From: Verrucomicrobiota bacterium
Lineage (GTDB): Bacteria > Verrucomicrobiota > Verrucomicrobiia > Opitutales > UBA953
Direction: 5' to 3'
DNA: 64,000 bases
Assembly: GCA_026397955.1 (NCBI GenBank)
Contig: JAPLTV010000014.1
Span: 62,001-126,000 of the forward strand
The first letter of the stretch is position 1, and each line of letters starts with the position of its first letter. Made by a program: the position numbers and the translations under genes. Below are positions 1 to 9,444 of this stretch, in pieces. The notes beneath the pieces are model-generated. The model saw only the letters and a program-made list of their open reading frames with translations, was not told the origin of the DNA and did no database searches.

Positions 1-1489
1 GCACGAAGGCCAAGGCATCCTCGGGCTCGAGCCACGCAGGCAGAGCCTGGATGCGCCAGAAATTGCGGCCATACTCCTCGAAATCGAAACCGGCAGAAGC
101 GAGTAGCGGCATACGTTCCTTGAGCACCGAGGCGGGTAAAGGATCGAGTTCGATGCTCAGAGGCACGAGCATCGGCTGGCTGACGGGCTTCTGCGCAGTG
201 AATTGCGCGAGGATGGATTCGTAGAGCACGCGCTGGTGCGCGGCACCGATATCGAGGATCGCCAGACCGGTGGGCGTCTCGAAGACGGCACGTTCTTCGC
301 GCAGACGCGAAAGCAGACGCCAGCCAAGGCGGACGGCCGGAGTATGAGATGACGCGGACGGAACGGCTGAAGGCGGTACGTAAGCCGGCGAAGTTGCGGT
401 GGATGCGACCGGTGAGCTTAGCGTCGGTGCGATGGAAGCTGCCAGCGGTGTCGCCGGCGTGACCGAAGGAATCGTCGACACCGGCAGTCCGTCGTCGGCC
501 CGGGCGCGTAGCACCGCGAGAACGGACTCGATCAGGAAGTTGCGGACCTTGGCTTCGTCGCGGAAGCGCACTTCGCGCTTGGCCGGATGGACGTTCACGT
601 CGACCCAGGCCGGGTCCATCTCCAGGAACACGAACGCCAGCGGGTAGCGGCCCTTGGGGATCAGCGTGTGATAGCTCTCCGTCAGCGCGAAGGCCATCGT
701 GCGACTATCCACTGGACGGCCGTTGACGACGGTCACCAGATCCTGACGGGTGCCGCGGCTGACGCCCGGCTTGCCCAGCAGACCGCTGAGACGCATGCCC
801 GGACGCTCGAAGAGCGGCATGATCGTGACTTCCTCGGCCACCTGTCGGCCCCAGATCTCGCGGACGCGATCCAGGAGCGGAGCATTACCCGGCGAACGGA
901 AGATCTCGCGGCCGTCTTCGCGCAGCAGGAAACCGACTTCCGGGTGGGCGATGGCGTAGAGGCGGACCAGGCGGACGATATGGGCGGCCTCGGTCTCGTC
1001 GGACTTCAGGAACTTGAGCCGAGCCGGGACCGGATGGAAAAGATTCGATACCTCGATGCGCGTGCCTGGCGCCATGCCATGGTCGCGGCGATGGACGAGC
1101 TTGCCGCCATTGATCGCAACCTCGGTGCCTGAGGGAGCAGAGGCGGGCCGGGTCTGCATCGTAAACCGGGCCACGCTGGCGATAGAAGGTAGTGCTTCGC
1201 CGCGGAAACCGAAGGTAGCGATACGGTCGAGGTCGGACGCTAGTTGAATCTTGCTGGTCGCATGGCGCTCGAGGCTCAACAGGGCTTCGTCGCCCGTCAT
1301 GCCTTTACCGTCATCCTCGACGATCATCTGGGCCTTGCCGCCGCGCGAAAAGTCGACCGTCACACGACGCGCATCGGCGTCGAGGGAGTTCTCCAGCAGC
1401 TCTTTGATGACCGCGGCAGGGCGCTCCACCACCTCGCCGGCGGCAATCTGGTTGGCCACCGTCGGCTCAAGGATGCGGATCGTTGACAT
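1..1489 (-). CDS. mutL: DNA mismatch repair protein MutL (3' end outside window)
   Basis: This is the ATPase that couples mismatch recognition by MutS to strand removal. It is read from the minus strand, starting MSTIRILEPTVANQIAAGEVVE, and is missing from the ORF track because it runs off the window edge. Visible GHKL ATPase motifs are NQIAAGEVVERP (about residues 13-24), DDGKGM and GFRGEAL, followed by the transducer-domain motif VNGRPV and DVNVHPAKREVRF. A Pro/Ser/Ala-rich linker and the beginning of the C-terminal dimerisation domain follow. About 496 codons are present. The C-terminal end, and so whether the endonuclease metal motif exists, cannot be seen. It is divergent from the thioredoxin-domain gene at 1656. 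Confidence 0.96.
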   Translation of the reverse strand, partial: MSTIRILEPTVANQIAAGEVVERPAAVIKELLENSLDADARRVTVDFSRGGKAQMIVEDDGKGMTGDEALLSLERHATSKIQLASDLDRIATFGFRGEALPSIASVARFTMQTRPASAPSGTEVAINGGKLVHRRDHGMAPGTRIEVSNLFHPVPARLKFLKSDETEAAHIVRLVRLYAIAHPEVGFLLREDGREIFRSPGNAPLLDRVREIWGRQVAEEVTIMPLFERPGMRLSGLLGKPGVSRGTRQDLVTVVNGRPVDSRTMAFALTESYHTLIPKGRYPLAFVFLEMDPAWVDVNVHPAKREVRFRDEAKVRNFLIESVLAVLRARADDGLPVSTIPSVTPATPLAASIAPTLSSPVASTATSPAYVPPSAVPSASSHTPAVRLGWRLLSRLREERAVFETPTGLAILDIGAAHQRVLYESILAQFTAQKPVSQPMLVPLSIELDPLPASVLKERMPLLASAGFDFEEYGRNFWRIQALPAWLEPEDALAFV

Positions 1490-1655
1490 GGTCAGGCAGG
1501 GCTAGCCGCGGACCGTCCGTAGGGACGACCGATGACGCGGCTGGGGCGGACGGAAGGCACCGGGAGACCTTTGCCCTTCACCCCCTCCCCTGCAAGTCGA
1601 ACGGCTCGGAAACGGTCTTTGTTGCACCCTGCCGAAGGATGCCAACCTTCCAGAC

Positions 1656-3662
1656 GTGTCGAACCGACTGGCCCACGAAAGCTCGCTCTACCTCCGCCAA
1701 CACGAGGCCAACCCCGTGCATTGGTGGCCGTGGTGCGCCGAGGCGTTCGCCGAGGCCAAGGCGAAGGACAAGCCCGTGCTGGTCTCGGTCGGCTACTCCT
1801 CCTGCCACTGGTGCCACGTCATGGCCCGCGAATCCTTCGAGCAGTCGTGGATTGCCGACCTGATGAACCAGCACTTCGTCTGCATCAAGGTCGACCGGGA
1901 GGAACGTCCCGAGGTCGATAAGCTGATGATGGACGCTGTGCAGATGATCCAGGGCCACGGCGGCTGGCCGCTCAACTGCTTCTGCCTCCCCGACGGTCGC
2001 CCCTTCTTTGGCGGCACCTACTTCCCTCCTGACGACCGCGGACACGGACAGGTCCCTTGGCCGCAGCTGCTGATGCGCGTGTCGGACTTCTACCATCGCA
2101 ACAAGTCCGAGCTTGCCGCCAACGCCGACGCCATCGCGCAGAACCTGACGCACCTCACGCGGGCGCCCGACGCCGATGGCAGCGCGCCTTCGCCCGACGA
2201 CCTCGTCGCCGCCGCCCGTCGCATCTGCGAGCAGCACGATGACACCTTCGGCGGCTTCGGCGCGGCGCCGAAGTTCCCGACCCCGCACACGCTCAACTTC
2301 CTGCTCGGCATCCGTGGCGCTGCCGCGGTCGAAGCCGACCGGGCCCTCGCCTCACGAATTGACGCCGTCCTGACGATCACCTTGGGCTCAATGGCTCGCG
2401 GCGGACTGTTCGACCAAGTCGGCGGCGGCTTCCATCGCTACTGTGTCGACCGCGACTGGACCGTGCCGCACTTCGAGAAGATGCTGTACGATAACGCCCA
2501 GCTGCTCGGCACCTACGCCGAGGCTTGGGCCCGCTACCGCGATCCACTCTACGCCGACGTCTGCGCTGAGACGGTCGGCTGGCTGCTCCGCGAGATGCGC
2601 ACCGCCAACGGACTGTACGCCGCCTCGCTCGACGCCGATACGGATCACCACGAAGGCACCACGTACGTCTGGACCGCACCCGAAGTGGCGACCGCGCTGG
2701 GCGACGACGCCTTCGCGTTCGCGCAGGCCTACGGGTTGTCCGACAAGGGTAACTTCGAGGGGAAGAATATCCCCAAGCTCAAAGGCGACCATGCGGCGCG
2801 GAAACGCTTCGCCCCGGCGCGCGCCAAACTGCTCGCCCTCCGAGACCAGCGACCGCAGCCCGCCCGCGATGACAAGAACCTGCTCAGCTGGAACGCCCTG
2901 CTCGTCGGCAATCTCGCCAAGGCTGGCTGGATTTTTGGCCGCAAGGACTGGGTCGAGCTCGCGATCGAATTGGAAGCGGTCCTCTGGAAGCGCTTCGCTA
3001 GCGATACCGGTGGCCTCCGGCTCCTCTCGGTCGCGCATGGCGACAAGATCACGCTCGGCGGCAACCTCAGCGACTACGCCTGGTTTGCCGAAGCGGAACT
3101 CGCCCTAGCGGCCTACGCCAATTGGGCTCGCCCCGGACAGTCGCATCCCTACGCCGCCCGCGCCGAGCAGATCCTCCTGTCGGCGCAGACACTCTTCAGC
3201 GATCCGCACTCCATCGGTTCGTTCGTGGTACCGGCTGATCGCGAGGATCTTTCCGTCCGCCAGAAGGACTGGTTCGACAACGCCGTCCCGGCCGGCAACT
3301 CCTCGCTCCTCCACGGCTTCGGCCAGATTCAGATGCTCTCGGCGGACACCCGCTGGGCCTGCGAGTTCGCCGACCTGACCACGGCCTACGGAGGCCTCTG
3401 TAAGAACGTCCCCAACGGCGTCGCCCACGCCTTGGATGGCATCGCACGCTTTGCCATCGGCCATGCGACCGTGAAGTCTTCCGGCCGATGGGACGAACTG
3501 CGGCTCGCGCTCAACGGCGATGAGAAGACCGCTCCGCACGCACGCCCCTACCGACCCCTGTTCCTCCTTGCCGAGCCTACTGCGACCGGCTTCGCCATCT
3601 GCGTAGGCCAGACCTGCCTCGCGCCCGTCCAGACCGCCCAAGAGGCCGCCGCGAGCCTCTGA
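1656..3662 (+). CDS. YyaL/SSP411-type thioredoxin domain-containing protein (DUF255)
   Basis: This 668-residue protein has the usual length of the YyaL/spermatogenesis-associated protein 20 family. The N-terminal thioredoxin-like domain opens with the family signature [20 protein letters not shown] and carries CHWCHVM (Cys50 and Cys53) and GGWPLN. The remainder resembles an (alpha/alpha)6-barrel, as in N-acylglucosamine 2-epimerases, with [14 protein letters not shown]. The family has no firmly established biochemical role; a redox or sugar-related activity is only suspected. The start is GTG at 1656, chosen because it places the conserved SNRLAHE at the terminus. Hairpins without a clear T-run follow the stop. 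Confidence 0.93.
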   Translation: MSNRLAHESSLYLRQHEANPVHWWPWCAEAFAEAKAKDKPVLVSVGYSSCHWCHVMARESFEQSWIADLMNQHFVCIKVDREERPEVDKLMMDAVQMIQGHGGWPLNCFCLPDGRPFFGGTYFPPDDRGHGQVPWPQLLMRVSDFYHRNKSELAANADAIAQNLTHLTRAPDADGSAPSPDDLVAAARRICEQHDDTFGGFGAAPKFPTPHTLNFLLGIRGAAAVEADRALASRIDAVLTITLGSMARGGLFDQVGGGFHRYCVDRDWTVPHFEKMLYDNAQLLGTYAEAWARYRDPLYADVCAETVGWLLREMRTANGLYAASLDADTDHHEGTTYVWTAPEVATALGDDAFAFAQAYGLSDKGNFEGKNIPKLKGDHAARKRFAPARAKLLALRDQRPQPARDDKNLLSWNALLVGNLAKAGWIFGRKDWVELAIELEAVLWKRFASDTGGLRLLSVAHGDKITLGGNLSDYAWFAEAELALAAYANWARPGQSHPYAARAEQILLSAQTLFSDPHSIGSFVVPADREDLSVRQKDWFDNAVPAGNSSLLHGFGQIQMLSADTRWACEFADLTTAYGGLCKNVPNGVAHALDGIARFAIGHATVKSSGRWDELRLALNGDEKTAPHARPYRPLFLLAEPTATGFAICVGQTCLAPVQTAQEAAASL

Positions 3663-3699
3663 CGGGCAATCCGCTCTTGCCCGCTCCATGCGGAGCGGG
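3663..3699 (+). other. Two adjacent hairpins between genes
   Basis: GGGCAA/TTGCCC is followed at once by an 8-bp stem CCCGCTCC-atgc-GGAGCGGG. The ATG of the longest TPR-protein ORF (3688) sits in the second loop, which argues against that start. No T-run follows, so this is a weak terminator candidate or transcript-end structure for the upstream gene. Confidence 0.35.
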
Positions 3700-3786
3700 A
3701 ACATCGTGGCAGGCATGTCAGCCGACCCCCATTACGTCTACGGCCAAGGGCAGAGCTCACGCTCGAGCTACCCTATCCTGCTAGGG

Positions 3787-5460
3787 ATGGTCACCGTCGA
3801 GGTCATCGGCTATAAAGAACGTAAATATCGCCCTAACTGGAAGCGCATCGCCCTGCTCTCCCCAGTTTTCCTCCTGGCCCTCTGGGTAGCGCTCTCAGAA
3901 GTGAACTACTTCAAGGAGCGCTACATGAACGGCATCCCGACCACACGCCGGGCTGATATGTATCTCTATCTGCCGGATACTGTGGTCAACTCCGCTACCA
4001 ACCTCTTCTACGATAAGGAACAGGTACGCCTCCGCGAGCGTGCAAAACTCCTCACGGTCAAAGATTCGTACGGTCGCTCCGCGCATCTCTACCGCAAGGG
4101 CGAATACTTCGTGAGCGTCGCCAAGGCCGCGCTCGCCCGCCAGGACTACGCCGAGTTCGCTCGCTACATCGGCACCGGCGCGCAGCTCACCCCGGCCAAT
4201 CTTGATGCCCAGCGGCTCTGCGCGGATCTCTTCTTCCAGTTCCAACGACCCCTTGATGCCTACCAGCTACTCGAGGAGTCGCTCGTCTTTGCGAAACAGG
4301 ACCGCGAATACTTCAGCCAGTATATCGACCGCTGCTTCCTCTTCGACCAGGACGCCCGGCTGATCGCGACGGCGACCAAGTACCTGGGAGACAAGGAGGT
4401 TTCGCTGGGGATCCAGGCCGACCTCCAGCTCGCGGCGGCCCAAGCCCACTTCCTCCGCGGCAACTTCACCGTAGCGGCCCAGTTCATCAAGGACTACCAC
4501 CTCGACCAGACCGCCGACGGATTCCTGCTGAACTGCCAGATCCTCTGGGAGAGCGGCGACCGAGCCGGCGCCCTGGCCGAGCTCGACGCCGCCCTCGTCT
4601 CCTATCCGGCCGGGCTACGCCTGCTGGCGACGAAGGCATTCTGGCTAAAGGAGCAAGGGGAGCTGTCACGCGCGAAGGACTGCCTCGACCTGATGGACGT
4701 GAGCGCACCTGGCAAACCCGAGCCCTTAATCCAGTCGCTCAACGTCCTGCCCGGCGAAGCGAACCGCACCGCCCGCGCCGCGATCGTCGAGAAGGCCATC
4801 CTGAAGTTCGGCAACCAGGAAAAACCGATGCTCGACCTCGCGCGCTTCGGCAACGAGATCGCCGACGTCGACCTTACTGTCCGCCTGGCGAAGCTTGCCA
4901 AGGACCGCCGCTTCACGAACCGAGTCCGCTTCGACCTCGTCCGCGTCGAGTGCCTGCTGAACGCAGGTCGCGCGCGGGAGACCATCCTGTTGGTGGATGA
5001 ACTCTACAAGCAGGCCGAACGCGACCAATGGGTACCCGAGACCCGCATGTCGTTCGAGGCGCTCCGCACCATCGCCTACTTCGCTGACGGCCAGACGGAG
5101 ATCGGCTCGATCAACCTGCAGAAACTGATGCAGAACCGCAAGGTGCCGCCGCAGATCCTGATCTCGGCGAGCCGTAAGCTGATTATTGCTAAGCGCTACG
5201 ACGAGGCCAACGACGTCCTCATCCAGGCCCACCTCCAGAATGAGAGCAGCCAGGCCGTCCTACAGCAGATCGTGCAGCTGAAGCTCGACCATCCACGCAT
5301 CGCGGCCGACCTCGAGACCTACCTGCGCCGCCTGATGGAGAACCGTCGCCCGTCGAAGGAAGTCCTGCAGGCCGCCCTGCGGCGGCTGGGCTCCGACATC
5401 TACCTGTTCTCCGGCAACCGCGAGACCTTACTGAGGGATATCGAAGCGAAGCTCAGGTAG
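3787..5460 (+). CDS. TPR-repeat single-pass membrane protein, function unknown
   Basis: About 557 residues from the ATG at 3787 (MVTVEVIGYKERKYRPNWK). In-frame ATGs at 3688 and 3715 would add up to 33 residues, but 3688 lies in a hairpin loop, so the start is uncertain. A basic N-terminus precedes one hydrophobic segment (IALLSPVFLLALWVALS), predicting a cytoplasmic N-terminus with the rest outside the membrane. The remainder is helical and TPR-like, with repeats such as ALARQDYAEFARYIG and ILWESGDRAGALAELDAAL. I recognise no enzyme motif. Such proteins usually scaffold complexes, but no partner is indicated. The 3' end overlaps the convergent ApbE-like gene by 8 bp. Confidence 0.8.
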   Translation: MVTVEVIGYKERKYRPNWKRIALLSPVFLLALWVALSEVNYFKERYMNGIPTTRRADMYLYLPDTVVNSATNLFYDKEQVRLRERAKLLTVKDSYGRSAHLYRKGEYFVSVAKAALARQDYAEFARYIGTGAQLTPANLDAQRLCADLFFQFQRPLDAYQLLEESLVFAKQDREYFSQYIDRCFLFDQDARLIATATKYLGDKEVSLGIQADLQLAAAQAHFLRGNFTVAAQFIKDYHLDQTADGFLLNCQILWESGDRAGALAELDAALVSYPAGLRLLATKAFWLKEQGELSRAKDCLDLMDVSAPGKPEPLIQSLNVLPGEANRTARAAIVEKAILKFGNQEKPMLDLARFGNEIADVDLTVRLAKLAKDRRFTNRVRFDLVRVECLLNAGRARETILLVDELYKQAERDQWVPETRMSFEALRTIAYFADGQTEIGSINLQKLMQNRKVPPQILISASRKLIIAKRYDEANDVLIQAHLQNESSQAVLQQIVQLKLDHPRIAADLETYLRRLMENRRPSKEVLQAALRRLGSDIYLFSGNRETLLRDIEAKLR

Positions 5461-6388
5461 CCGCTTCCTCCGAGGAAGTCGTCGTGGTTTCGGGCGCCGC
5501 GCGATCGGTCACCTCGAAATAAGTCACGGAGCCGAGCTTGGTGCCGTCGGGCAGCCAGAGCCCGCGACTGCAGCCGCGATTGACGAACTCTTCGGCTTCG
5601 GAGGCGTTCAGGATGGCGCCGGCCATCGCTAGGCCTTCGGCCTCGAGGGCGGAAGTCGCGATTGAACGCACCGGGCCGGGTAAGGAAATCACCTGGCCCG
5701 TGCGCGGGTCGACGAGATTACCGTGCAACGTATCGGCCGTCTTGCTGGCCATGGCGAAGCGGCAGAGCTTGATTTCGGAGTTGGCGCCGACGCCGATGCG
5801 CCAGCCGATGGATTCACCGGGCGGATCAAGGGCGAGGGTCACGCTACCGGAAGCCATCAGGAGGGCGCGATGGATTCCCCAGCTGCTCTCGAGCATGTCG
5901 GCCATCCGATCCAGCGCGTAGCCGCGGACGATTGCGCCGAAGTCGACGGCAGCGCCAAACTTGGCGCAATGGAGTTCGCAACCTTCGAGGCGGAATTCGC
6001 CATCGCGGTAAGCCGTCATCACCTGAGTCCAAGCATGGTCGTCAGGATTGAAAGCCATCTCGCCACGGTTCTTCCAATAGGAGAATAAGGCGCCCGCGGT
6101 GGCATCGAAAGCCTTGTTGGTATCGGCGCTGACGTCCTTCGAGAAATTCCAGAGCGCCTGCACGTGCTCCGAGACGGCGACCATCGCCCCTTCGGGCATC
6201 TGATTGATCGCCGTGACCGGACCGCTGTCATGACGACGGTCGGTCTGGAAATCGAGGTCGTCGAGCAACTGGAACAGGGCCTCGGCGGCGTTACGGGCGT
6301 AGACGCCATCCTCGGCGGCGATGCGCACCCAGAAACGGGAGCCGAAGGCTTCGTGCGAGAAATTGTGGATGATGGGGGTGTCTTCCAT
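5453..6388 (-). CDS. Divergent ApbE-like FAD:protein FMN transferase family protein
   Basis: 311 residues, near the usual ApbE length. ApbE proteins attach FMN to threonines of RnfG/NqrC-type proteins in the periplasm. The family pattern is visible: VTAINQM, KAFDATAGALFSYW, then AAVDFGAIVRGYALD and LVDPRTG. Two key positions look altered. The His of the usual HIIDP is replaced (GNLVDPRTG), and the usual C-terminal D-A-x-x-T metal site reads EAEGLAMAG. No signal peptide or lipobox is evident. It may be an inactive or repurposed paralogue. It lies 3 bp downstream of the Agl23-like gene and is last in the minus-strand block that includes the thioesterase and VWA-like genes. Confidence 0.75.
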   Translation of the reverse strand: MEDTPIIHNFSHEAFGSRFWVRIAAEDGVYARNAAEALFQLLDDLDFQTDRRHDSGPVTAINQMPEGAMVAVSEHVQALWNFSKDVSADTNKAFDATAGALFSYWKNRGEMAFNPDDHAWTQVMTAYRDGEFRLEGCELHCAKFGAAVDFGAIVRGYALDRMADMLESSWGIHRALLMASGSVTLALDPPGESIGWRIGVGANSEIKLCRFAMASKTADTLHGNLVDPRTGQVISLPGPVRSIATSALEAEGLAMAGAILNASEAEEFVNRGCSRGLWLPDGTKLGSVTYFEVTDRAAPETTTTSSEEAAT

Positions 6389-6391
6389 GGC

Positions 6392-7807
6392 TTACTTGCC
6401 GATGAAAACGCTTTCGTAGCCTTTGGCAACCAGCACCCAATAGCGGTCACCACCCTCGCGGAGCGTCAGACTCGTGACGGCGTAGCCAGGCACGGCCGGC
6501 TCGCTGGTATCTGTTACAGGGATAAGCCGGAGGGGAGCCTGGGCCGCCTGAGGGAAGTTGCCGAAGCCGACCGGATACTTCCGGAGGTAATACGGCAAGG
6601 GCCAGTAATGGCCTCCGTCAGCCACCGCGATATAGAATTTACCCCCCTTATACTCCTGACTGAGTCGCGCCACGCGCTGCTCGAATTCCCGAAGTGGCGC
6701 CCGGGCGGTCTCGGAGTGGGTGGCGAAATCCCCTGCCGCATAGGCGGCCGAGACGAGCAGCCCGAACAACAGCAAGGCGTCGCGCCTCCAATCTTCGCCG
6801 AGCAAAGAAGGCACGAGCAGCACCAGCGGCAAAGCCATGACGCCATAAAGCAACCAAGGCGTCTTGTAAGGCAGGGCGAGATGGAAGCAGAAGATCAGAC
6901 CGACGAAGATCAGGATGAAGTCGGTCGAGCTCGAGCGGAACGGCACAAAACGCTCCCGCAGGAACCGCTGCAGGGAGAACTCGGCTAGCCAGAGAGCGCC
7001 CCATATCCAAGGCCAGTAACTGACCGCCGTCAGCGTGTCCTCGGAGCGTCCGCTCGCCACGCCGAACGAGCGGGCCAGCTGTCCCCACCAGCTCGCTAAG
7101 CCGTGGCGGTCCGTGAAGGCAACGCTCTGGAAGAAGGCCCAGGAGAAGATCAGGCCGAGGATGAATCCGAGAAGATGACGGTCGGCCCATGGCTTACGGA
7201 CAATCATAAGCGCAACGAAGAAAAACAGGAGGTAGGCCCCGGCCGTGACCTTGCAGGCCAAAGCGAAGCCGAAGGCCACGCCCGAAAGCAGCCGCCACAG
7301 GGCCTTTCGCTCCGAGGTGTCGGCACGAAGCCACAGCACCGCCCCCCAAGCAAGGCCTGCCACCAGCAGCACCTCTTGCACGAAATAGAACCCGAACGGA
7401 GCACCGCCGCCGATGAGGAAACAGAACGCCGTCGCGGTGACACGTGAGACCAGGCTCGCTCCCGGCAACGCCAGGGCCGCGAACGAAAGCAGGATCAGGT
7501 AGCATCCGGCGACGTTACGTAGGTACGTCTCGGACATGTCCGTGAACGCGGTGCCCGTCAGCTTCGATGCGACCAGCAGCGAAGTCGCCAAGGTCGGCCC
7601 ATGGAAACGATCCTCGTTGGTGCTATAGGGAATGCCCTCGGACATCTCCATGGCTCGTGACCACTGCACCGCTTCGTCGGCATGCAGAGGCTGCGGTATG
7701 CCTGAAAGGCGCGGCGGCTGCTGGACTCCGATGGCCGAAAAGAGCAGGAAACACGCGACCACGGCCGCGAAGATCGACCAAGGCTTCTGCGTGGGGCCCG
7801 CGTCCAT
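6392..7807 (-). CDS. Polytopic membrane protein of the Agl23-like/TIGR03663 type (GT-C-like)
   Basis: 471 residues with roughly ten hydrophobic segments. The first external loop holds an acidic motif (HADEAVQWSRAME) and RFHGPTL, and near the C-terminus is LPYKTPWLLYGVMALPLVLL. Those two motifs characterise TIGR03663, a family related to dolichol-phosphate-mannose glycosyltransferases and named for association with flippase activity in archaeal N-glycosylation. Role here is inferred only: lipid-linked sugar transfer or handling at the cytoplasmic membrane. It is packed between the thioesterase (3-bp gap) and the ApbE-like gene (3-bp gap), so co-transcription is likely. No separate glycosyltransferase lies nearby. 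Confidence 0.7.
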   Translation of the reverse strand: MDAGPTQKPWSIFAAVVACFLLFSAIGVQQPPRLSGIPQPLHADEAVQWSRAMEMSEGIPYSTNEDRFHGPTLATSLLVASKLTGTAFTDMSETYLRNVAGCYLILLSFAALALPGASLVSRVTATAFCFLIGGGAPFGFYFVQEVLLVAGLAWGAVLWLRADTSERKALWRLLSGVAFGFALACKVTAGAYLLFFFVALMIVRKPWADRHLLGFILGLIFSWAFFQSVAFTDRHGLASWWGQLARSFGVASGRSEDTLTAVSYWPWIWGALWLAEFSLQRFLRERFVPFRSSSTDFILIFVGLIFCFHLALPYKTPWLLYGVMALPLVLLVPSLLGEDWRRDALLLFGLLVSAAYAAGDFATHSETARAPLREFEQRVARLSQEYKGGKFYIAVADGGHYWPLPYYLRKYPVGFGNFPQAAQAPLRLIPVTDTSEPAVPGYAVTSLTLREGGDRYWVLVAKGYESVFIGK

Positions 7808-7810
7808 CGC

Positions 7811-8230
7811 TCAGACCCCGAAATGCTTCTGCAGGGCCGTCTTGATGTCGAGCGGCACGAGGGCGGCCGACATGGGGCCTTGGGCTTCGCGCCAGGCGTA
7901 GACGGTGGTCAGGGCGCCCTTGGCGACGGCGCGTTCGCCGACCTTGGCTTCGAAGCCCCAGACGAGTTTCTTGTCGCCAATCTCGATCGGCGTCAGCGCA
8001 ACGGTGACGATGTCTTCGCGGTAAATCGGGAAAAGGAAATCACACTCGACCCGGACGCGCGGGAAACCGGTCAGCTTCGTACCTTCGGTACGGAGGAACG
8101 GGAGCTTGAGCTGGCGGAAGAGGGCCTCTTCGGTCGCCTCGACCCAGAAGAAGATCGTCGAGAAGTGCACGATGCCCGCGGCGTCGGTATCGGAGAAATT
8201 GGCGCGGTAATCTACCGTGAAGGGGGCCAT
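7811..8230 (-). CDS. Acyl-CoA thioesterase, YbgC/FadM-type hotdog fold
   Basis: 139 residues from the ATG at 8230 (MAPFTVDYRANFSDTDAAGIV). The 255-residue ORF in the track runs back into the VWA gene and is not credible. The 4HBT signature FSDTDAAGIVHFSTIFFWVEATEEALFR holds the catalytic Asp of YbgC-type thioesterases, and the core strand VRVECDFLFPIYREDIV is typical. The likely reaction is hydrolysis of acyl-CoA thioesters in the cytoplasm. In many Gram-negatives a ybgC gene heads the tol-pal cluster. Here it follows membrane-anchored VWA-like proteins instead. It is probably co-transcribed with the genes at 8268 and 6392. Confidence 0.85.
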   Translation of the reverse strand: MAPFTVDYRANFSDTDAAGIVHFSTIFFWVEATEEALFRQLKLPFLRTEGTKLTGFPRVRVECDFLFPIYREDIVTVALTPIEIGDKKLVWGFEAKVGERAVAKGALTTVYAWREAQGPMSAALVPLDIKTALQKHFGV

Positions 8231-8267
8231 GCAGCTATCCAAGCCGTCCCGCCCGAGGGTGCAACCG

Positions 8268-9350
8268 TCAAGGCGCCTTCCGGCCGCCCTTGCGCAGCCA
8301 TGACACCGACGTGGCCGACCCTCCGGAGGCGGCCACGCAGGCCTGCAGGAAGGCCTGGGGCGGCTGCTGGACGGTGAACAGGTAGAGCCGCGGCCCCGCG
8401 CCCTGCGGGGCCTTGCCGAAGGCCTCCAGCCACTCGCGCTGCCAACGAGTATGCCCTTTCTGCGAACCGCCGACCTTGTGGTAAGAGCTGTCCGAATAGA
8501 CCAGCTTCGGCTCGCCCTTCTTCGCCTCGTAGAGGCGGACGCCGTCCTGGAAATCCGAGAAGACCACGAGGGCGTCATAAGGCTCGGCGAGCAGGCGATC
8601 CATCCAAGCGCCCAGCGATCCCTTCTCGCAAGCCGTCCGGACCTTCACCTGCACGGAACGACCCGCGGGCGTGAGCGTCTCCACCGCGGTCTGCGTCGGT
8701 CCCTCGCGCAGTCGCGGAGCGACGCCATGGAAGCGACGGCCATACACGACCATATCGCCCATGCCCACGACCCGGGCGCCGTCAAAGCGGAAGACGTCGG
8801 CATCGGGGAACTGCTTCCTGATTTCGGCTTCGACGCGCGGCAGGTAAGAGCGCATCGAGCCGGAGCAGTCTAGGTAGACCGCGACGCGCTTCGCCCGGAT
8901 GAAGGCGCCCATCACCGGGCGACCGACGAAGCCCGCGCGATTGCCCAAGCCGGCGCCGAGGCCGTTGCCGCCGAAGGAACCAAGGCCGCGTCCGAAGCCA
9001 CCCTTCCCTTGTCCGCCGGAGAGCCCAGCCAACCCCATCTCCGGCGTCAACGTCTTCATCGGTGGCAAGGCGAGTGTCGCGCTCGCCGACTTCGACGTCA
9101 GGCGCTTCTGTGGCGTCGGCACCTTCGGCTTACGCTGGACCGGATGCGTCGCGGCCGGACCGCCGGACCGGCCGCCGGCGACCGCATGGGACGTAAATTC
9201 CTGCTTCGGCGGCGCCGGCGGCGAACGGAACACGATCCAACATGCCGCGACGACGAGAAGCCCGTGCAGGCCAAGGGAGAGCGCGAGGCTGCGCCAGGAA
9301 CGGGCCGGTGAGCGATGTCGGCGGGCCACGGACGACTCAGTTTGATCCAT
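8268..9350 (-). CDS. Membrane-anchored VWA-like protein, paralogue 1
   Basis: 360 residues. A short basic N-terminus and one membrane helix (about 21-41, LALSLGLHGLLVVAACWIVF) suggest a TonB/TolA-like topology with the bulk in the periplasm. Next come a linker with TSKSASATLALPPM, a Gly-rich stretch (about 105-140) and RPVMGAF. A VWA-like domain begins at VAVYLDCSGSM (D161-x-S-x-S, the metal-site pattern) and continues with YLPRVEAEIRKQFPDADVF and YDALVVFSDFQDGVRLY. The domain start, the PDADV block and the SDFxD block are shared with the genes at 9445 and 10344. No function is known to me. The ATG at 9350 is used. Spacing to the downstream thioesterase is 37 bp. Confidence 0.85.
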   Translation of the reverse strand: MDQTESSVARRHRSPARSWRSLALSLGLHGLLVVAACWIVFRSPPAPPKQEFTSHAVAGGRSGGPAATHPVQRKPKVPTPQKRLTSKSASATLALPPMKTLTPEMGLAGLSGGQGKGGFGRGLGSFGGNGLGAGLGNRAGFVGRPVMGAFIRAKRVAVYLDCSGSMRSYLPRVEAEIRKQFPDADVFRFDGARVVGMGDMVVYGRRFHGVAPRLREGPTQTAVETLTPAGRSVQVKVRTACEKGSLGAWMDRLLAEPYDALVVFSDFQDGVRLYEAKKGEPKLVYSDSSYHKVGGSQKGHTRWQREWLEAFGKAPQGAGPRLYLFTVQQPPQAFLQACVAASGGSATSVSWLRKGGRKAP

Positions 9351-9444
9351 GCCACCGAGGCTACGAACCCACGTCCCGCATCAACCGTGCGGACGCACAG
9401 GTTCACCTTGCATCCCGACCGCAGGATGACCCCAGGGAATGGCC

